Origin: Kitasatospora sp. SUK 42
Lineage (GTDB): Bacteria; Actinomycetota; Actinomycetes; Streptomycetales; Streptomycetaceae
DNA length: 64,000 nt
Direction of reading: 5' to 3'
NCBI RefSeq assembly: GCF_015776785.2
Contig: NZ_LFMD02000003.1
Span: forward strand, 926,823 to 990,822
Shown here: in pieces, positions 1 through 9,133 of the stretch
How the letters are laid out: the number at the start of each line of letters is the position of its first letter
Position numbering within the stretch: the first letter of the stretch is position 1
Position numbers and translations under genes: made by a program
Notes under the pieces: generated by a model
Database searches by the model: none
Seen by the model: only the letters and a program-made list of their open reading frames with translations
Told to the model about the DNA's origin: nothing

Positions 1-712
1 CTACCCCGGCGCCGAGGCCTCCGTACTGCGCGGCATCGACCTCACCGCCCGCCCCGGCGAGACCACCGCCATCATCGGCTCCACCGGCAGCGGCAAGTCC
101 ACCCTGCTCGGCCTCATCCCCCGGCTCTTCGACGCCACCGGCGGCCAGGTCCTGCTCGACGGCGTCGACGTGCGCGAAATCGCCCCCGCGCTGCTCGCCG
201 AGAGCGTCGGCATCGTCCCGCAGAAGCCCTACCTGTTCTCCGGCACCGTCGCCAGCAACCTCCGCTACGGCCGGCCCGACGCCACCGACGAGGAACTCTG
301 GCACGCCCTCGAAATCGCCCAGGCCAAGGACTTCGTCGAGAAACTGCCCGAAGGCCTGGACGCCCCCATCGCCCAGGGCGGCGGCAACGTCTCCGGCGGC
401 CAGCGCCAACGCCTGGCCATCGCCCGGGCCCTCGTCCGCGAACCCGACGTCTACCTCTTCGACGACTCCTTCTCCGCGCTCGACTACGCCACCGACGCCA
501 AGCTGCGCAAGGCCCTCTCCCACGAGACCTCCGACGCCACCGTCCTGATCGTCGCCCAGCGCGTGTCCACCATCCGCGACGCCGACCGGATCATCGTCCT
601 CGACGAAGGCGCCGTCGTCGGCAGCGGCACCCACCACGAACTGATGGCCGACAACCCGACCTATCGGGAGATCGTGCTCTCCCAGCTCACCGAGCAGGAG
701 GCCGCGGCATGA
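1..712 (+). CDS. ABC exporter subunit A, C-terminal part (nucleotide-binding domain), truncated by the window edge
   Basis: The reading frame is open from the first bases of the window, so this is the 3' end of a longer gene. It encodes the nucleotide-binding domain of a type IV ABC exporter; the membrane domain lies outside. Visible motifs are Walker A (GSTGSGKS), the Q-loop region, a canonical signature (VSGGQRQR) and a Walker B reading LFDDS. The catalytic Glu after Walker B is replaced by Asp, and the switch His is Gln (VAQRVS), so this subunit's own ATP site looks degenerate. The next gene has the complementary defect, which is the pattern of heterodimeric exporters such as TmrAB or BmrCD. 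The stop is 73 bases before the partner's start. Substrate unknown; drug, lipid or peptide export is typical of the class. Confidence 0.93.
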   Translation, partial: YPGAEASVLRGIDLTARPGETTAIIGSTGSGKSTLLGLIPRLFDATGGQVLLDGVDVREIAPALLAESVGIVPQKPYLFSGTVASNLRYGRPDATDEELWHALEIAQAKDFVEKLPEGLDAPIAQGGGNVSGGQRQRLAIARALVREPDVYLFDDSFSALDYATDAKLRKALSHETSDATVLIVAQRVSTIRDADRIIVLDEGAVVGSGTHHELMADNPTYREIVLSQLTEQEAAA

Positions 713-785
713 GCGAGCGAAGCGAGCGAAACATCAAGAGGTGCGCACGGGCGCATGCCCCTGCCGAGCGCAGCGAGGTGGGCGC

Positions 786-2783
786 ATGAGCCCCCGCAAG
801 ACCGCCGCCAAGACGAAGGCCGACCTCCCCAGCGACTCCCAGGCCGCCGCCGCCCGCCGCGGCCCGGCCGGCCCCGGCCGCTTCATGGGCGGCCAGGGCA
901 CCGAGAAGTCCATGGACTTCAAGGGCTCCGGCAAACGCGTCCTCGGCCTGCTGCGCCCCGAACGCAACCTGCTGATCGGCGTCCTGCTGTTCGGCGTGAT
1001 CGGCATCGGCTGCGCCGTCATCGGCCCCAAGATCCTCGGCGACGCCACCGACCTGATCTTCGCCGGCGTCATCGGCGCCCGCTTCCAGACCGGCGTCTCC
1101 AAGGAACAGGTCATCGACGGGCTCCGCGCCCACGGCGACGGCGGCGTCGCCGACCTGCTCTCCGCCGTCGACTTCACCCCCGGCCACGGCATGGACTTCA
1201 ACGCCATCGGCTCCATCCTGCTCTGGGTCCTCGGCATCTACGTCGCCTCCGCCGTCTTCGGCATCTTCCAGGGCCGCCTGGCCACCAAGGCCATCCAGTC
1301 GGCCGCCTACCGGCTGCGCCAGGACGTCGAGGCCAAACTGGCCCGACTGCCGCTGAGCTACTTCGACAAGCAGCCCCGCGGCGAGGTGCTCAGCCGGGTC
1401 ACCAACGACATCGACAACATCGGCCAGTCCATGCAGCAGACCATGGGACAGATCGTCAACTCGCTGCTCACCGTGGTCGGCGTGCTGGCGATGATGTTCT
1501 GGATCTCCCCGCTGCTCGCCGCGATCGCGCTCGTCTCCGTGCCGCTGTCGGTGGTCGTCGCCGCCAAGGTCGGCAAGCGGGCCCAGCCGCAGTTCGTCCA
1601 GCAGTGGAAGTCCACCGGCCAGCTCAACGCCCACATCGAGGAGATGTACACCGGCCACACCCTCGTCAAGGTGTTCGGCCGGCAGCACGAGGCCGCCGAG
1701 ACCTTCCGCGAGCACAACGAGGCGCTGTTCCACGCCAGCTTCCGGGCCCAGTTCATCTCCGGGATCATCCAGCCCGCGATGATGCTGATCGGCAACCTGC
1801 AGTACGTGCTGGTCGCCGTCGTCGGCGGCCTGCGGGTCGCCAGCGGCTCCCTGTCCATCGGCGACGTGCAGGCCTTCATCCAGTACTCCCGGCAGTTCAG
1901 CCAGCCGCTCACCCAGGTCGCCAGCATGGCCAACCTGGTGCAGTCCGGAGTCGCCTCCGCCGAGCGCGTCTTCGAACTGCTGGACGCCCCCGAGCAGAGC
2001 TCCGAACCGGCCGTGCCCGAGAAGCCCGACACCGTCCACGGCCGGGTCGCCTTCCAGGACGTGTCCTTCCGCTACGACCCGGACAAGCCGCTCATCGAGG
2101 ACCTCTCGCTCAAGGTCGAACCCGGCCAGACCGTGGCCATCGTCGGCCCCACCGGCGCCGGCAAGACCACCATGGTCAACCTGCTGATGCGGTTCTACGA
2201 GGTCAGCTCCGGGCGGATCACCCTGGACGGGGTGGACATCGCCGCGATGTCCCGCGAGGAACTGCGCTCGGGCATCGGCATGGTCCTCCAGGACACCTGG
2301 CTGTTCGGCGGCAGCATCGCCGACAACATCGCCTACGGCGCCCAGGGCGCCACCCGCGAACAGGTCGTCGAGGCCGCCAAGGCCGCCCACGTCGACCGCT
2401 TCGTGCGCACCCTGCCGGACGGCTACGACACCGTCATCGACGACGAGGGCACCGGCGTCAGCACCGGCGAGAAGCAGCTGATCACCATCGCCCGGGCGTT
2501 CCTCGCCCAGCCGTCCATCCTGGTCCTGGACGAGGCGACCAGCTCGGTCGACACCCGCACCGAGGTGCTGATCCAGCGGGCCATGGCCCGGCTGCGCACC
2601 GGCCGCACCAGCTTCGTGATCGCCCACCGGCTCTCCACCATCCGGGACGCCGACGTGATCCTGGTGATGGAGAACGGGTCGATCGTCGAGCAGGGCTCGC
2701 ACGACGAGCTGATCGCCGCCGGCGGCGCCTACGCCCGGCTCTACCAGGCGCAGTTCGCCGAGGCCGTGGCCGAGGTGGACTGA
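786..2783 (+). CDS. ABC exporter subunit B, fused membrane and ATPase domains
   Basis: A 665-residue half-transporter: a basic N-terminal tail of about 50 residues, six predicted membrane helices (about residues 60-330), then a nucleotide-binding domain. Walker A (GPTGAGKT) is near residues 454-461 and Walker B (VLDEA, catalytic Glu about 583) and the switch His (IAHRLS) are canonical. The signature reads VSTGEKQ instead of SGGQ. Together with subunit A this leaves one competent composite ATP site and one degenerate site. I chose ATG 786 because GAGGTG lies just upstream and the protein then begins MSPRKT; an in-frame start at 741 would add a tail made from the intergenic repeat. Probably an inner-membrane exporter with the preceding gene; cargo cannot be read from sequence. 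Confidence 0.93.
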   Translation: MSPRKTAAKTKADLPSDSQAAAARRGPAGPGRFMGGQGTEKSMDFKGSGKRVLGLLRPERNLLIGVLLFGVIGIGCAVIGPKILGDATDLIFAGVIGARFQTGVSKEQVIDGLRAHGDGGVADLLSAVDFTPGHGMDFNAIGSILLWVLGIYVASAVFGIFQGRLATKAIQSAAYRLRQDVEAKLARLPLSYFDKQPRGEVLSRVTNDIDNIGQSMQQTMGQIVNSLLTVVGVLAMMFWISPLLAAIALVSVPLSVVVAAKVGKRAQPQFVQQWKSTGQLNAHIEEMYTGHTLVKVFGRQHEAAETFREHNEALFHASFRAQFISGIIQPAMMLIGNLQYVLVAVVGGLRVASGSLSIGDVQAFIQYSRQFSQPLTQVASMANLVQSGVASAERVFELLDAPEQSSEPAVPEKPDTVHGRVAFQDVSFRYDPDKPLIEDLSLKVEPGQTVAIVGPTGAGKTTMVNLLMRFYEVSSGRITLDGVDIAAMSREELRSGIGMVLQDTWLFGGSIADNIAYGAQGATREQVVEAAKAAHVDRFVRTLPDGYDTVIDDEGTGVSTGEKQLITIARAFLAQPSILVLDEATSSVDTRTEVLIQRAMARLRTGRTSFVIAHRLSTIRDADVILVMENGSIVEQGSHDELIAAGGAYARLYQAQFAEAVAEVD

Positions 2784-2835
2784 CACCGGCTCATGCGAGG
2801 GGCCGGGACGGGTGGGTGCCCGTCCCGGCCCCTCG

Positions 2836-2917
2836 CGTACCCCGGCCCTTCGCGGGTCACGGCCCCTCGCGTACCCCGGCCCTGCACGTACCCCGGCCCT
2901 GCACGTACCCCGGCCCT
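2836..2917. repeat. Four copies of a 14-bp GC-rich repeat before the sigma factor gene
   Basis: The unit CGTACCCCGGCCCT occurs at 2836, 2870, 2887 and 2904; the last three copies are exactly 17 bp apart. The array fills the gap between the exporter and the sigma factor gene and ends about 25 bp before the chosen start. It could be slippage-generated spacer or a multi-site protein target. Confidence 0.8.
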
Positions 2918-2943
2918 CCCGGAGGACCTCGGCCTTCGCTACC

Positions 2944-3867
2944 GTGGCCCCCGTGACCGCCCAGCCCGCCGGCTCCGAACAGACCCCGGACGCGTTCGAG
3001 ACGAACCGCCGCTACCTGGGCTCCGTCGCCTACCGGCTGCTCGGCTCCTTCACCGACGCCGAAGACGTCCTCCAGGACGCCTGGCTGCGCTGGCAGGCCG
3101 CCGACCGGGCCGCCGTCACCGACCCGCGCGCCTTCCTCACCACCGTGGTCACCCGGCTCTGCTACGACCAGCTCGGCTCCGCCCGGGCCCGCCGCGAGGC
3201 CTACTACGGCGAGTGGCTGCCGGAGCCGTCCGTCTCCTACGCGAGCGCCCCCGACTCCCCCGCCGAACTGGCCGAACGCGGCGAGTCCGTCTCACTCGCC
3301 CTGCTCGCCGTACTGGAGCAGCTCACCCCCGCCGAGCGGGCCGCCTTCGTGCTGCACGACGTCTTCGCCGTCGGCTTCGAGGACATCGCGGCCTCCCTGG
3401 ACCGCACCCCCGACGCCACCCGCCAACTCGCCTCCCGGGCCCGCCGCCGGGTCAGGGACGGCGGCCCGCACCCCGGCGCCGACCCGGCCGAGCACCGCCG
3501 GGCCGTGGAGGCCTTCGCCGCCGCCAGCACCAAGGGCGACATCCTGGGCCTGATGGAGATCCTCGACCCGGACGTGGTCTGGCACGCCGACGGCGGCGGC
3601 ATCGTCCGCGCCGCCGCCCGCCCGGTCCACGGCGCCGACAGGGTGGCCCGGCTGGTGGCCGGCCTGGTGGACAGGTGGTTCACCCCCGAGCTCGGACTCG
3701 GCCACGCGACGGTCAACGGCGAACCGGGCCTGCTCTGGTACGAGAAGGCCACCGGCGCCGTCGGCGGCGTGATGGCCTTCACCCTCGCCGGCGGGCGGAT
3801 CACCGAGGCGTACATCGTGGTCAACCCCGAGAAGCTCACCCGGATCAGCCCCGTCACGACACCGTGA
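2944..3867 (+). CDS. sigJ: ECF41-group (SigJ-like) RNA polymerase sigma factor with fused SnoaL-like domain
   Basis: An extracytoplasmic-function sigma factor of about 307 residues. Sigma region 2 (YRLLGSFTDAEDVLQDAW) is near residues 28-46 and region 4, with its helix-turn-helix, near 120-172. A SnoaL/NTF2-like extension runs to the C-terminus. The extension carries DGGG near 216 and NPEKL near 294, close to the DGGGK and NPDKL signatures of the ECF41 group, whose activity is set by this fused domain instead of a separate anti-sigma factor. GTG 2944 gives the family's usual length; upstream frame is only repeat sequence. GGAGG at 2921 is rather far, so GTG 2953 is possible. ECF41 genes usually sit beside a carboxymuconolactone decarboxylase, oxidoreductase or epimerase, and an oxidoreductase follows here. 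Confidence 0.92.
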   Translation: MAPVTAQPAGSEQTPDAFETNRRYLGSVAYRLLGSFTDAEDVLQDAWLRWQAADRAAVTDPRAFLTTVVTRLCYDQLGSARARREAYYGEWLPEPSVSYASAPDSPAELAERGESVSLALLAVLEQLTPAERAAFVLHDVFAVGFEDIAASLDRTPDATRQLASRARRRVRDGGPHPGADPAEHRRAVEAFAAASTKGDILGLMEILDPDVVWHADGGGIVRAAARPVHGADRVARLVAGLVDRWFTPELGLGHATVNGEPGLLWYEKATGAVGGVMAFTLAGGRITEAYIVVNPEKLTRISPVTTP

Positions 3868-3900
3868 CACGGGCCCCCGGGGGCGTGTGACACAGCTCAC

Positions 3901-3927
3901 CGTCACATCCCGACCGGCCGCACCGTC
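3901..3927 (+). promoter_or_regulatory. Candidate ECF41-type promoter of the oxidoreductase gene
   Basis: CGTCACA at 3901-3907, then 16 bases, then CGTC at 3924-3927. This matches the ECF41 target promoter I recall (TGTCACA in the -35 region and CGTC in the -10) at all but one base. It lies about 50 bp before the oxidoreductase ATG and directly after the sigma factor gene, as in other ECF41 loci. Confidence 0.6.
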
Positions 3928-3978
3928 CCCCTCCCGAACAGCGCTCCACCGGAGCGACCTCGCGAGGAGGCGGACGAG

Positions 3979-5061
3979 ATGAGCAGCACCACCAGCACCG
4001 GCAAGCGGATCGTCGTACTGGGCGCCGGATACGCCGGACTCACCGCGGCCAAGGGCGCCGGACGGCACCACGCCGTCACCCTGGTCGCCCCCGAGGAGCG
4101 GCTCCTGCACCGCATCCGCCAGCACGAGACCGCGGCCGGCCGCAGCCGCGACTGGCCCGCCATCGGCGAACTGGCCCGCGGCCGCCGGATCGAACACCGC
4201 CGGGCCCGGGCCGTCGAACTCGACCCGGCCGGGCACAAGGTCGTCCTGGACGACGGCACCACCCTCGGCTACGACACCCTCGTCCACGCCCTCGGCAGCC
4301 GCACCGCCTGGCACGGCGTCCCCGGCGCCGTCGAGCACGCCCACCCCGTGGAGCGCGCCGCCGAAGTGCGGCGCCTCATCCGCGAGGCCGACCGCCCCGG
4401 CACCCTGGCCGTCGTCGGCGGCGGCGCCACCGGCATCGAACTGGCCACCGAACTCGCCGAGGCCCACCCCGACCTGCGGGTGCGGATCGTCGCGGCCGGG
4501 CAGGTCGGCGGCACCTACTCGCCCAAGGGCCGCGCCCACATCCGCCGCGTCCTCGACCGGCTTGGCGTCGCCGTCCACGAGAACGCCACCGTCACCGAGG
4601 TCACCCCGGACGGGCTGCGCACCACCGCCGGCCCGATCGAGGCCGACCTCACCGTGTGGGCCGCCTCGATGGAGCCGCACCCGCTGGCCGCCGAGTCCGG
4701 ACTGGCCGTGGACGAGCACGGCCGGGCCCTGGTCGACGACCACCTGCGGTCGGTCTCGCACCCGGACGTCCACGTGGTCGGCGACGCCGCCGCCGTCACC
4801 GTCCCCGGCGTCGGCACCCTGCGGATGGGCTGCGCCACCGCCCTGCCGCAGGGCCAGTACGTCGGCAGGCTGCTCGACGGGCGCACCTCGAAGCCGTTCT
4901 CGTTCCGGTACGTCGTGCAGTGCCTGAGCCTCGGCCGGCGGGACGGGCTGCTGCAGCTGGTCCACCCGGACGACTCGATGAAGCCCACCGTCCTCACCGG
5001 CACCGCGGGGCGGCTGGCCAAGGCCGGGATCGTCACCGCCGTCCTCGGAGCGCTCAAGTAG
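3979..5061 (+). CDS. NAD(P)/FAD-dependent pyridine nucleotide-disulfide family oxidoreductase
   Basis: A 360-residue flavoprotein of the Pyr_redox_2 / NADH dehydrogenase-like fold. The N-terminal FAD-binding glycine motif (VLGAGYAGL) is at about residues 11-19 and a second, NAD(P)-binding Rossmann motif (VVGGGATGIE) at about 141-150. The second FAD contact, VVGDAAAV, is near 271. There is no CxxxxC redox disulfide, so it resembles FerR/NDH-2-like enzymes more than thioredoxin reductase. GAGGAGG precedes ATG 3979. It is the probable target of the neighbouring ECF41 sigma factor. Natural electron acceptor unknown. Confidence 0.9.
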   Translation: MSSTTSTGKRIVVLGAGYAGLTAAKGAGRHHAVTLVAPEERLLHRIRQHETAAGRSRDWPAIGELARGRRIEHRRARAVELDPAGHKVVLDDGTTLGYDTLVHALGSRTAWHGVPGAVEHAHPVERAAEVRRLIREADRPGTLAVVGGGATGIELATELAEAHPDLRVRIVAAGQVGGTYSPKGRAHIRRVLDRLGVAVHENATVTEVTPDGLRTTAGPIEADLTVWAASMEPHPLAAESGLAVDEHGRALVDDHLRSVSHPDVHVVGDAAAVTVPGVGTLRMGCATALPQGQYVGRLLDGRTSKPFSFRYVVQCLSLGRRDGLLQLVHPDDSMKPTVLTGTAGRLAKAGIVTAVLGALK

Positions 5062-5138
5062 CCGGCGGGGCGTCCTGCGCGAACGGCGCGTCCCGGGGGA
5101 AGGGCCCGCGAAACGCGGAAAGGGCCGGGGAACGCGGA

Positions 5139-5164
5139 AGGGCCCGGGCGGATGCCCGGGCCCT
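5139..5164. terminator. Bidirectional hairpin terminator between convergent genes
   Basis: Perfect 11-bp stem AGGGCCCGGGC / GCCCGGGCCCT with a 4-base loop, lying between the oxidoreductase stop and the lepA stop, so it can serve both directions. Confidence 0.8.
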
Positions 5165-5181
5165 CCTGGTACCGCTCGCTG

Positions 5182-7050
5182 CTACTTCTTGTCCTTCGGC
5201 GACTCGGCGTCGGTGGACAGCGCGGCGATGAAGGCCTCCTGCGGGACCTCCACGCTGCCGACCATCTTCATCCGCTTCTTGCCTTCCTTCTGCTTCTCCA
5301 GCAGCTTCCGCTTACGGGAGATGTCACCGCCGTAGCACTTGGCGAGAACGTCCTTGCGGATCGCGCGGACCGTCTCGCGGGCGATCACCCGGGAGCCGAT
5401 GGCGGCCTGGATCGGCACCTCGAACTGCTGGCGGGGGATGAGCTTCTGCAGCTTGCCCGCCATCATCACGCCGTAGCCGTAGGCCTTGTCCTTGTGCACG
5501 ATCGCGGAGAAGGCGTCCACCGCGTCGCCGTGCAGCAGGATGTCGACCTTGACCAGGCTGGCGCTCTGCTCGCCGATGGGCTCGTAGTCGAGCGAGGCGT
5601 AGCCGCGGGTCTTGGACTTCAGCTGGTCGAAGAAGTCGAAGACGATCTCCGCGAGCGGCAGGGTGTAGCGCAGCTCGACGCGGTCCTCGGACAGGTAGTC
5701 CATGCCCTGCAGGCTGCCGCGACGGGACTGGCAGAGCTCCATGATCGCGCCGACGAACTCGTTCGGCGCCAGGATGGTGCCGCGCACGACCGGCTCGAAG
5801 ACCTCGGAGATCTTGCCCGACGGGAACTCGCTCGGGTTGGTGACGGTGTGCTCGCTGCCGTCCTCCATCACCACCCGGTAGATCACGTTCGGGGCGGTGG
5901 AGATCAGGTCGAGGTTGAACTCGCGCTCCAGGCGCTCCCGGATGATCTCCAGGTGCAGCAGGCCGAGGAAACCGCAGCGGTAGCCGAAGCCCAGCGCGAC
6001 CGAGGTCTCCGGCTCGTACACCAGGGCGGCGTCGTTCAGACGCAGCTTGTCCAGGGCGTCGCGCAGCAGCGGGTAGTCCGAGCCGTCCAGCGGGTAGAGG
6101 CCGGAGAACACCATCGGGCGCGGGTCCTTGTAGCCGCCGAGCGGCTCAGTGGCGCCCTTGTGCTGCGAGGTGATCGTGTCACCGACCTTGGACTGCCGGA
6201 CGTCCTTCACACCGGTGATGATGTAGCCCACCTCGCCGACGCCGAGGCCGTCGGCGACCTTCGGCTCCGGCGAGATGACGCCGATCTCCAGCAGCTCGTG
6301 GGTGGCGCCGGTGGACATCATCTGGATGCGCTCGCGCTTGGTGAGCTGGCCGTCCACGACACGGACGTAGGTGACCACGCCGCGGTAGGCGTCGTACACC
6401 GAGTCGAAGATCATCGCGCGGGCCGGGGCGTCCGCGACGCCGACCGGGGCCGGGATGGTGTTGACGATGTGGTCCAGCAGGTCCTCGACGCCGAGGCCGG
6501 TCTTGGCGCTGACCTGGAGCACGTCGGAGGGGTCGCAGCCGATGATGTGGGCGATCTCGGCGGCGTACTTCTCCGGCTGGGCGGCCGGCAGGTCGATCTT
6601 GTTCAGCACCGGGATGATCGTGAGGTCGTTCTCCAGCGCCAGGTACAGGTTGGCGAGGGTCTGCGCCTCGATGCCCTGGGCCGCGTCGACCACCAGGATG
6701 GTGCCCTCGCAGGCCGCCAGGGAGCGGGACACCTCGTACGTGAAGTCCACGTGGCCCGGGGTGTCGATCATGTTGAGGATGTGCGTCGTCCCGGCGTCCG
6801 GCCCGGTCTTCGGCGCCCACGGGAGGCGGACCGCCTGCGACTTGATGGTGATGCCGCGCTCGCGCTCGATGTCCATGCGGTCGAGGTACTGGGCACGCAT
6901 CTGCCGGGGGTCGACGACACCGGTGATCTGCAGCATCCGGTCTGCGAGCGTCGACTTGCCGTGGTCGATGTGGGCGATGATGCAGAAGTTGCGGATCAGC
7001 GCCGGGTCGGTACGGCTGGGCTCTGGCACATTGATGGGGGTCGCGGGCAC
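5182..7050 (-). CDS. lepA: Elongation factor 4 (LepA), ribosomal back-translocase GTPase
   Basis: A full-length 622-residue LepA. The GTPase domain starts with the P-loop region [13 protein letters not shown] near residue 28, switch-region RGITIK, DTPGH near 98 and NKID near 152. The EF-G-like domains follow, and the LepA-specific C-terminal domain ends in a Lys-rich stretch ([17 protein letters not shown]). It binds stalled or mistranslocated ribosomes and remodels them. GTG at 7050 starts a short Streptomyces-type extension before the conserved core. It is transcribed toward the preceding gene and shares a terminator with it. Confidence 0.98.
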   Translation of the reverse strand: MPATPINVPEPSRTDPALIRNFCIIAHIDHGKSTLADRMLQITGVVDPRQMRAQYLDRMDIERERGITIKSQAVRLPWAPKTGPDAGTTHILNMIDTPGHVDFTYEVSRSLAACEGTILVVDAAQGIEAQTLANLYLALENDLTIIPVLNKIDLPAAQPEKYAAEIAHIIGCDPSDVLQVSAKTGLGVEDLLDHIVNTIPAPVGVADAPARAMIFDSVYDAYRGVVTYVRVVDGQLTKRERIQMMSTGATHELLEIGVISPEPKVADGLGVGEVGYIITGVKDVRQSKVGDTITSQHKGATEPLGGYKDPRPMVFSGLYPLDGSDYPLLRDALDKLRLNDAALVYEPETSVALGFGYRCGFLGLLHLEIIRERLEREFNLDLISTAPNVIYRVVMEDGSEHTVTNPSEFPSGKISEVFEPVVRGTILAPNEFVGAIMELCQSRRGSLQGMDYLSEDRVELRYTLPLAEIVFDFFDQLKSKTRGYASLDYEPIGEQSASLVKVDILLHGDAVDAFSAIVHKDKAYGYGVMMAGKLQKLIPRQQFEVPIQAAIGSRVIARETVRAIRKDVLAKCYGGDISRKRKLLEKQKEGKKRMKMVGSVEVPQEAFIAALSTDAESPKDKK

Positions 7051-7250
7051 CTTGGTCCGATTCTCCGTTGGTCCGGGGCCGGGGGTGTCCGGATCATCGC
7101 TGACCGGCTATCCCGGGGACCGGACGGTCTCGTCCGATCGAAATAGTTCCTCCCATCTTCCCACGACCTCGGCCCGGACAGCGGTTCGGGCAGCGGTTCG
7201 AGCACCATGGAGCCTTCCGCGCCCGGCCCGCGCGGCAGCAGGATGGCCCC

Positions 7251-7556
7251 GTGATCCTGGAAAGCGCACTGCTCGACGTCCTGCCCGGCCATGAGGACGA
7301 GTTCCTCGCCGCCTTCGCCGAGGCCCGCCCGCTGATCGCCGTCCAGCACGGCTTCCGCTCCCTGCGACTGCACCGCTGCCTGGACGAGGGGCGCGGCTCG
7401 CGCTTCCTCCTCCAGGTGGAGTGGGAGACCCTCGCCGACCACACCGAGGGCTTCCGCGGCTCGGCCGAGTACCAGCGGTGGCGGGAACTGCTGCACCGGT
7501 TCTACCGGCCGTTCCCGGAGGTCGAGCACTACGGGGAGCCGGTGCTGAGCGCCTGA
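7251..7556 (+). CDS. Antibiotic biosynthesis monooxygenase (ABM) domain protein
   Basis: A 101-residue single-domain protein beginning at GTG 7251. It has the small ferredoxin-like ABM layout: an opening strand (ILESALLDVLPG), a helix with FLAAFAEARP, then HGFRSLRLHRCL, LLQVEWETLADHTEGFRGS and a final helix-strand ending FYRPFPEVEHY. Relatives include small heme-degrading or quinone-forming monooxygenases and many uncharacterised stress proteins; nothing here fixes a substrate. It is divergent from lepA and lies just before rpsT on the same strand. Confidence 0.85.
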   Translation: MILESALLDVLPGHEDEFLAAFAEARPLIAVQHGFRSLRLHRCLDEGRGSRFLLQVEWETLADHTEGFRGSAEYQRWRELLHRFYRPFPEVEHYGEPVLSA

Positions 7557-7567
7557 GACCGGCCGGT

Positions 7568-7597
7568 TTGGGGGCGGCGGCGGGCCCCTGGTAGCGT
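7568..7597 (+). promoter_or_regulatory. Probable housekeeping promoter of rpsT
   Basis: TTGGGG at 7568 and TAGCGT at 7592 are separated by 18 bases, a reasonable HrdB-type promoter. It leaves an untranslated leader of about 90 bases before the rpsT GTG. Confidence 0.5.
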
Positions 7598-7693
7598 GGG
7601 CTGCTGCACCTGGCCTCGGCATGCCCTCTCAGCTGGACCGACGGCCGCCGGTGCGACCCCGTTCAGACCTTTTAGACAGACTGAGGCTCCTTC

Positions 7694-7963
7694 GTGGCGA
7701 ACATCAAGTCCCAGATCAAGCGCAACAAGACCAACGAGAAGGCGCGCCTGCGCAACAAGGCCGTCAAGTCCTCGCTGAAGACCGCTCTGCGCAAGGCCCG
7801 TGAGGCCGCTGCCGCCGGCGAGACCGAGAAGGCCGTCGTGCTGGCCCGCGCCGCCTCCAAGGCGCTGGACAAGGCCGTGAGCAAGGGCGTCATCCACGCC
7901 AACCAGGCCGCCAACAAGAAGTCGGCCATCACCAAGCGCGTCAACGCGGCCGCCCAGGCCTGA
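7694..7963 (+). CDS. rpsT: 30S ribosomal protein S20
   Basis: An 89-residue, Lys/Ala-rich helical protein with the S20 opening [19 protein letters not shown] and a C-terminus containing [19 protein letters not shown]. It binds 16S rRNA early in 30S assembly. GTG 7694 is the start; the leader is about 90 bases, and S20 is known to be autoregulated in other bacteria. Its chromosomal position beside lepA and holA is the usual one in Streptomyces. Confidence 0.98.
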   Translation: MANIKSQIKRNKTNEKARLRNKAVKSSLKTALRKAREAAAAGETEKAVVLARAASKALDKAVSKGVIHANQAANKKSAITKRVNAAAQA

Positions 7964-8091
7964 CGCCCCGGGGCCCCGGCCCCACCGCTTCGGGACGACC
8001 CGGCCCTCTACCCGGACCCCCGAGGCGTTGCGAGACCTCGCACCGTACGCGGCCTGCGTTCGCCACGCGGGTGCGGTGCACAACAGCAGTA

Positions 8092-8140
8092 CGACAGGCG
8101 CCCAGCGGCCTCCTTCCCGGAGGCCACCGGGCGCCTGTCG
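8092..8140 (+). terminator. Long hairpin downstream of rpsT
   Basis: The outer arms CGACAGGCGCCC / GGGCGCCTGTCG are perfect, with inner arms GGCCTCC / GGAGGCC and one AGC/ACC internal loop. It lies about 130 bases after the rpsT stop and ends transcription before the next gene. Confidence 0.75.
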
Positions 8141-8227
8141 CGTTCCACGGTCCGGCCGCTATGGTCGGTCCCGCGCGATCGAGGATGCGGGGAGCACTCC
8201 CGACGCCGGTACCGAGGGGGAACATCC

Positions 8228-9106
8228 ATGACGACACCACCGCCGCCACCGCCGCCGCCGCCGCCGCCGAACCCGAACGGGCCGGGGTACGGGTTCCCGC
8301 AGCAGACGCCGGGGGCGCCCGCACCGGGGGCGGCCCCACCGGCCGCCGGCGGCTTCGGCCCCCCACCCGGACTGCCCGCCTCACCGGGGGCGGCTGCTCC
8401 TGCGGGCGTTTTCGGGGCCGCGCCTCCGGGTGCTCCGGCGGGCGGGGCGTCCGGAGCCCGCTCCGGAGGCAACCTCCGTCGCAACGCCGTCTGGGCCTTC
8501 GTCGGCGCGGTGCTCGCCTCGGCCGGCTGGACCACCGCGGTGATGGTCATCCCGGGCCTGGTCGCCGGCGCCGGCGACTCGTCCCCGCGAAGCCTCGGCA
8601 GCTACCACCTGCCGGACGACTTCTGCGCCACCGGGAAGCCGACCCGGCTGCTGGAGACGTACTCCGTCTCGGACAGCCCCTCGCCGACCCACCACACCGA
8701 CCGGCACCCGGCCCTGGACAGCGCGAACTGTTCGATGTCGCTCAAGCGGACCGGCGGCGGCACCGACAGCGAGTACGCCTCCGTCTACATGCGGGCCGAC
8801 CTCCACAAGGCGGTCAACCCCGCGCCCGAACTCTCCGCCAACAAGGAGCTCTACCGGGCGCGCGGCTACCAGATCACGGACATCCCGGGGATCGGCGACG
8901 AGGCGTACTTCCTGTACAAGGACGACGGCTCGGGTCAGTACCACACCATCTACGCCGAGGTGGACATCCGCGACGGCGGGATGACGTACTACATCACGTA
9001 CTCGGCCAACTACACCACGGGGAAGGCCGATCCGCCGTCCAAGGACTCCCTGCGCAACGACCTGCAGACCGACGCCAACAACACCGTACGGGCCATGCGC
9101 AAATAG
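8228..9106 (+). CDS. Membrane-anchored protein with Pro-rich cytoplasmic tail, function unknown
   Basis: A 292-residue protein not assigned to a family. It opens with a run of eleven prolines and a Pro/Gly/Ala-rich segment of about 80 residues, followed by a positively charged border (NLRRN) and one membrane helix (about residues 86-112). The remaining roughly 180 residues should be outside; they contain conserved-looking Cys residues (DFCATGK, ANCSMSL) that could form a disulfide, and the motif YQITDIPGIGDEAYFLY, which resembles DUF3558-like extracytoplasmic domains. A GGGGAACATCC leader precedes ATG 8228. It is convergent with holA, 27 bases apart. Possibly a lipid- or wall-associated sensor domain, but that is a guess. 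Confidence 0.75.
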   Translation: MTTPPPPPPPPPPPNPNGPGYGFPQQTPGAPAPGAAPPAAGGFGPPPGLPASPGAAAPAGVFGAAPPGAPAGGASGARSGGNLRRNAVWAFVGAVLASAGWTTAVMVIPGLVAGAGDSSPRSLGSYHLPDDFCATGKPTRLLETYSVSDSPSPTHHTDRHPALDSANCSMSLKRTGGGTDSEYASVYMRADLHKAVNPAPELSANKELYRARGYQITDIPGIGDEAYFLYKDDGSGQYHTIYAEVDIRDGGMTYYITYSANYTTGKADPPSKDSLRNDLQTDANNTVRAMRK

Positions 9107-9133
9107 GCTGCGCGTCGGGGCCCCGGACCCGCC

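Noticed and set aside
687..2786. Long minus-strand frame over the ABC exporter gene, and similar long frames antisense to lepA, leuS and chitinase
   Set aside because: They are the usual shadows of high-GC coding strands: low-complexity Arg/Gly/Ala/Pro or Val/Gly/Asp translations without domains or ribosome sites, while the opposite frame encodes a recognisable protein.
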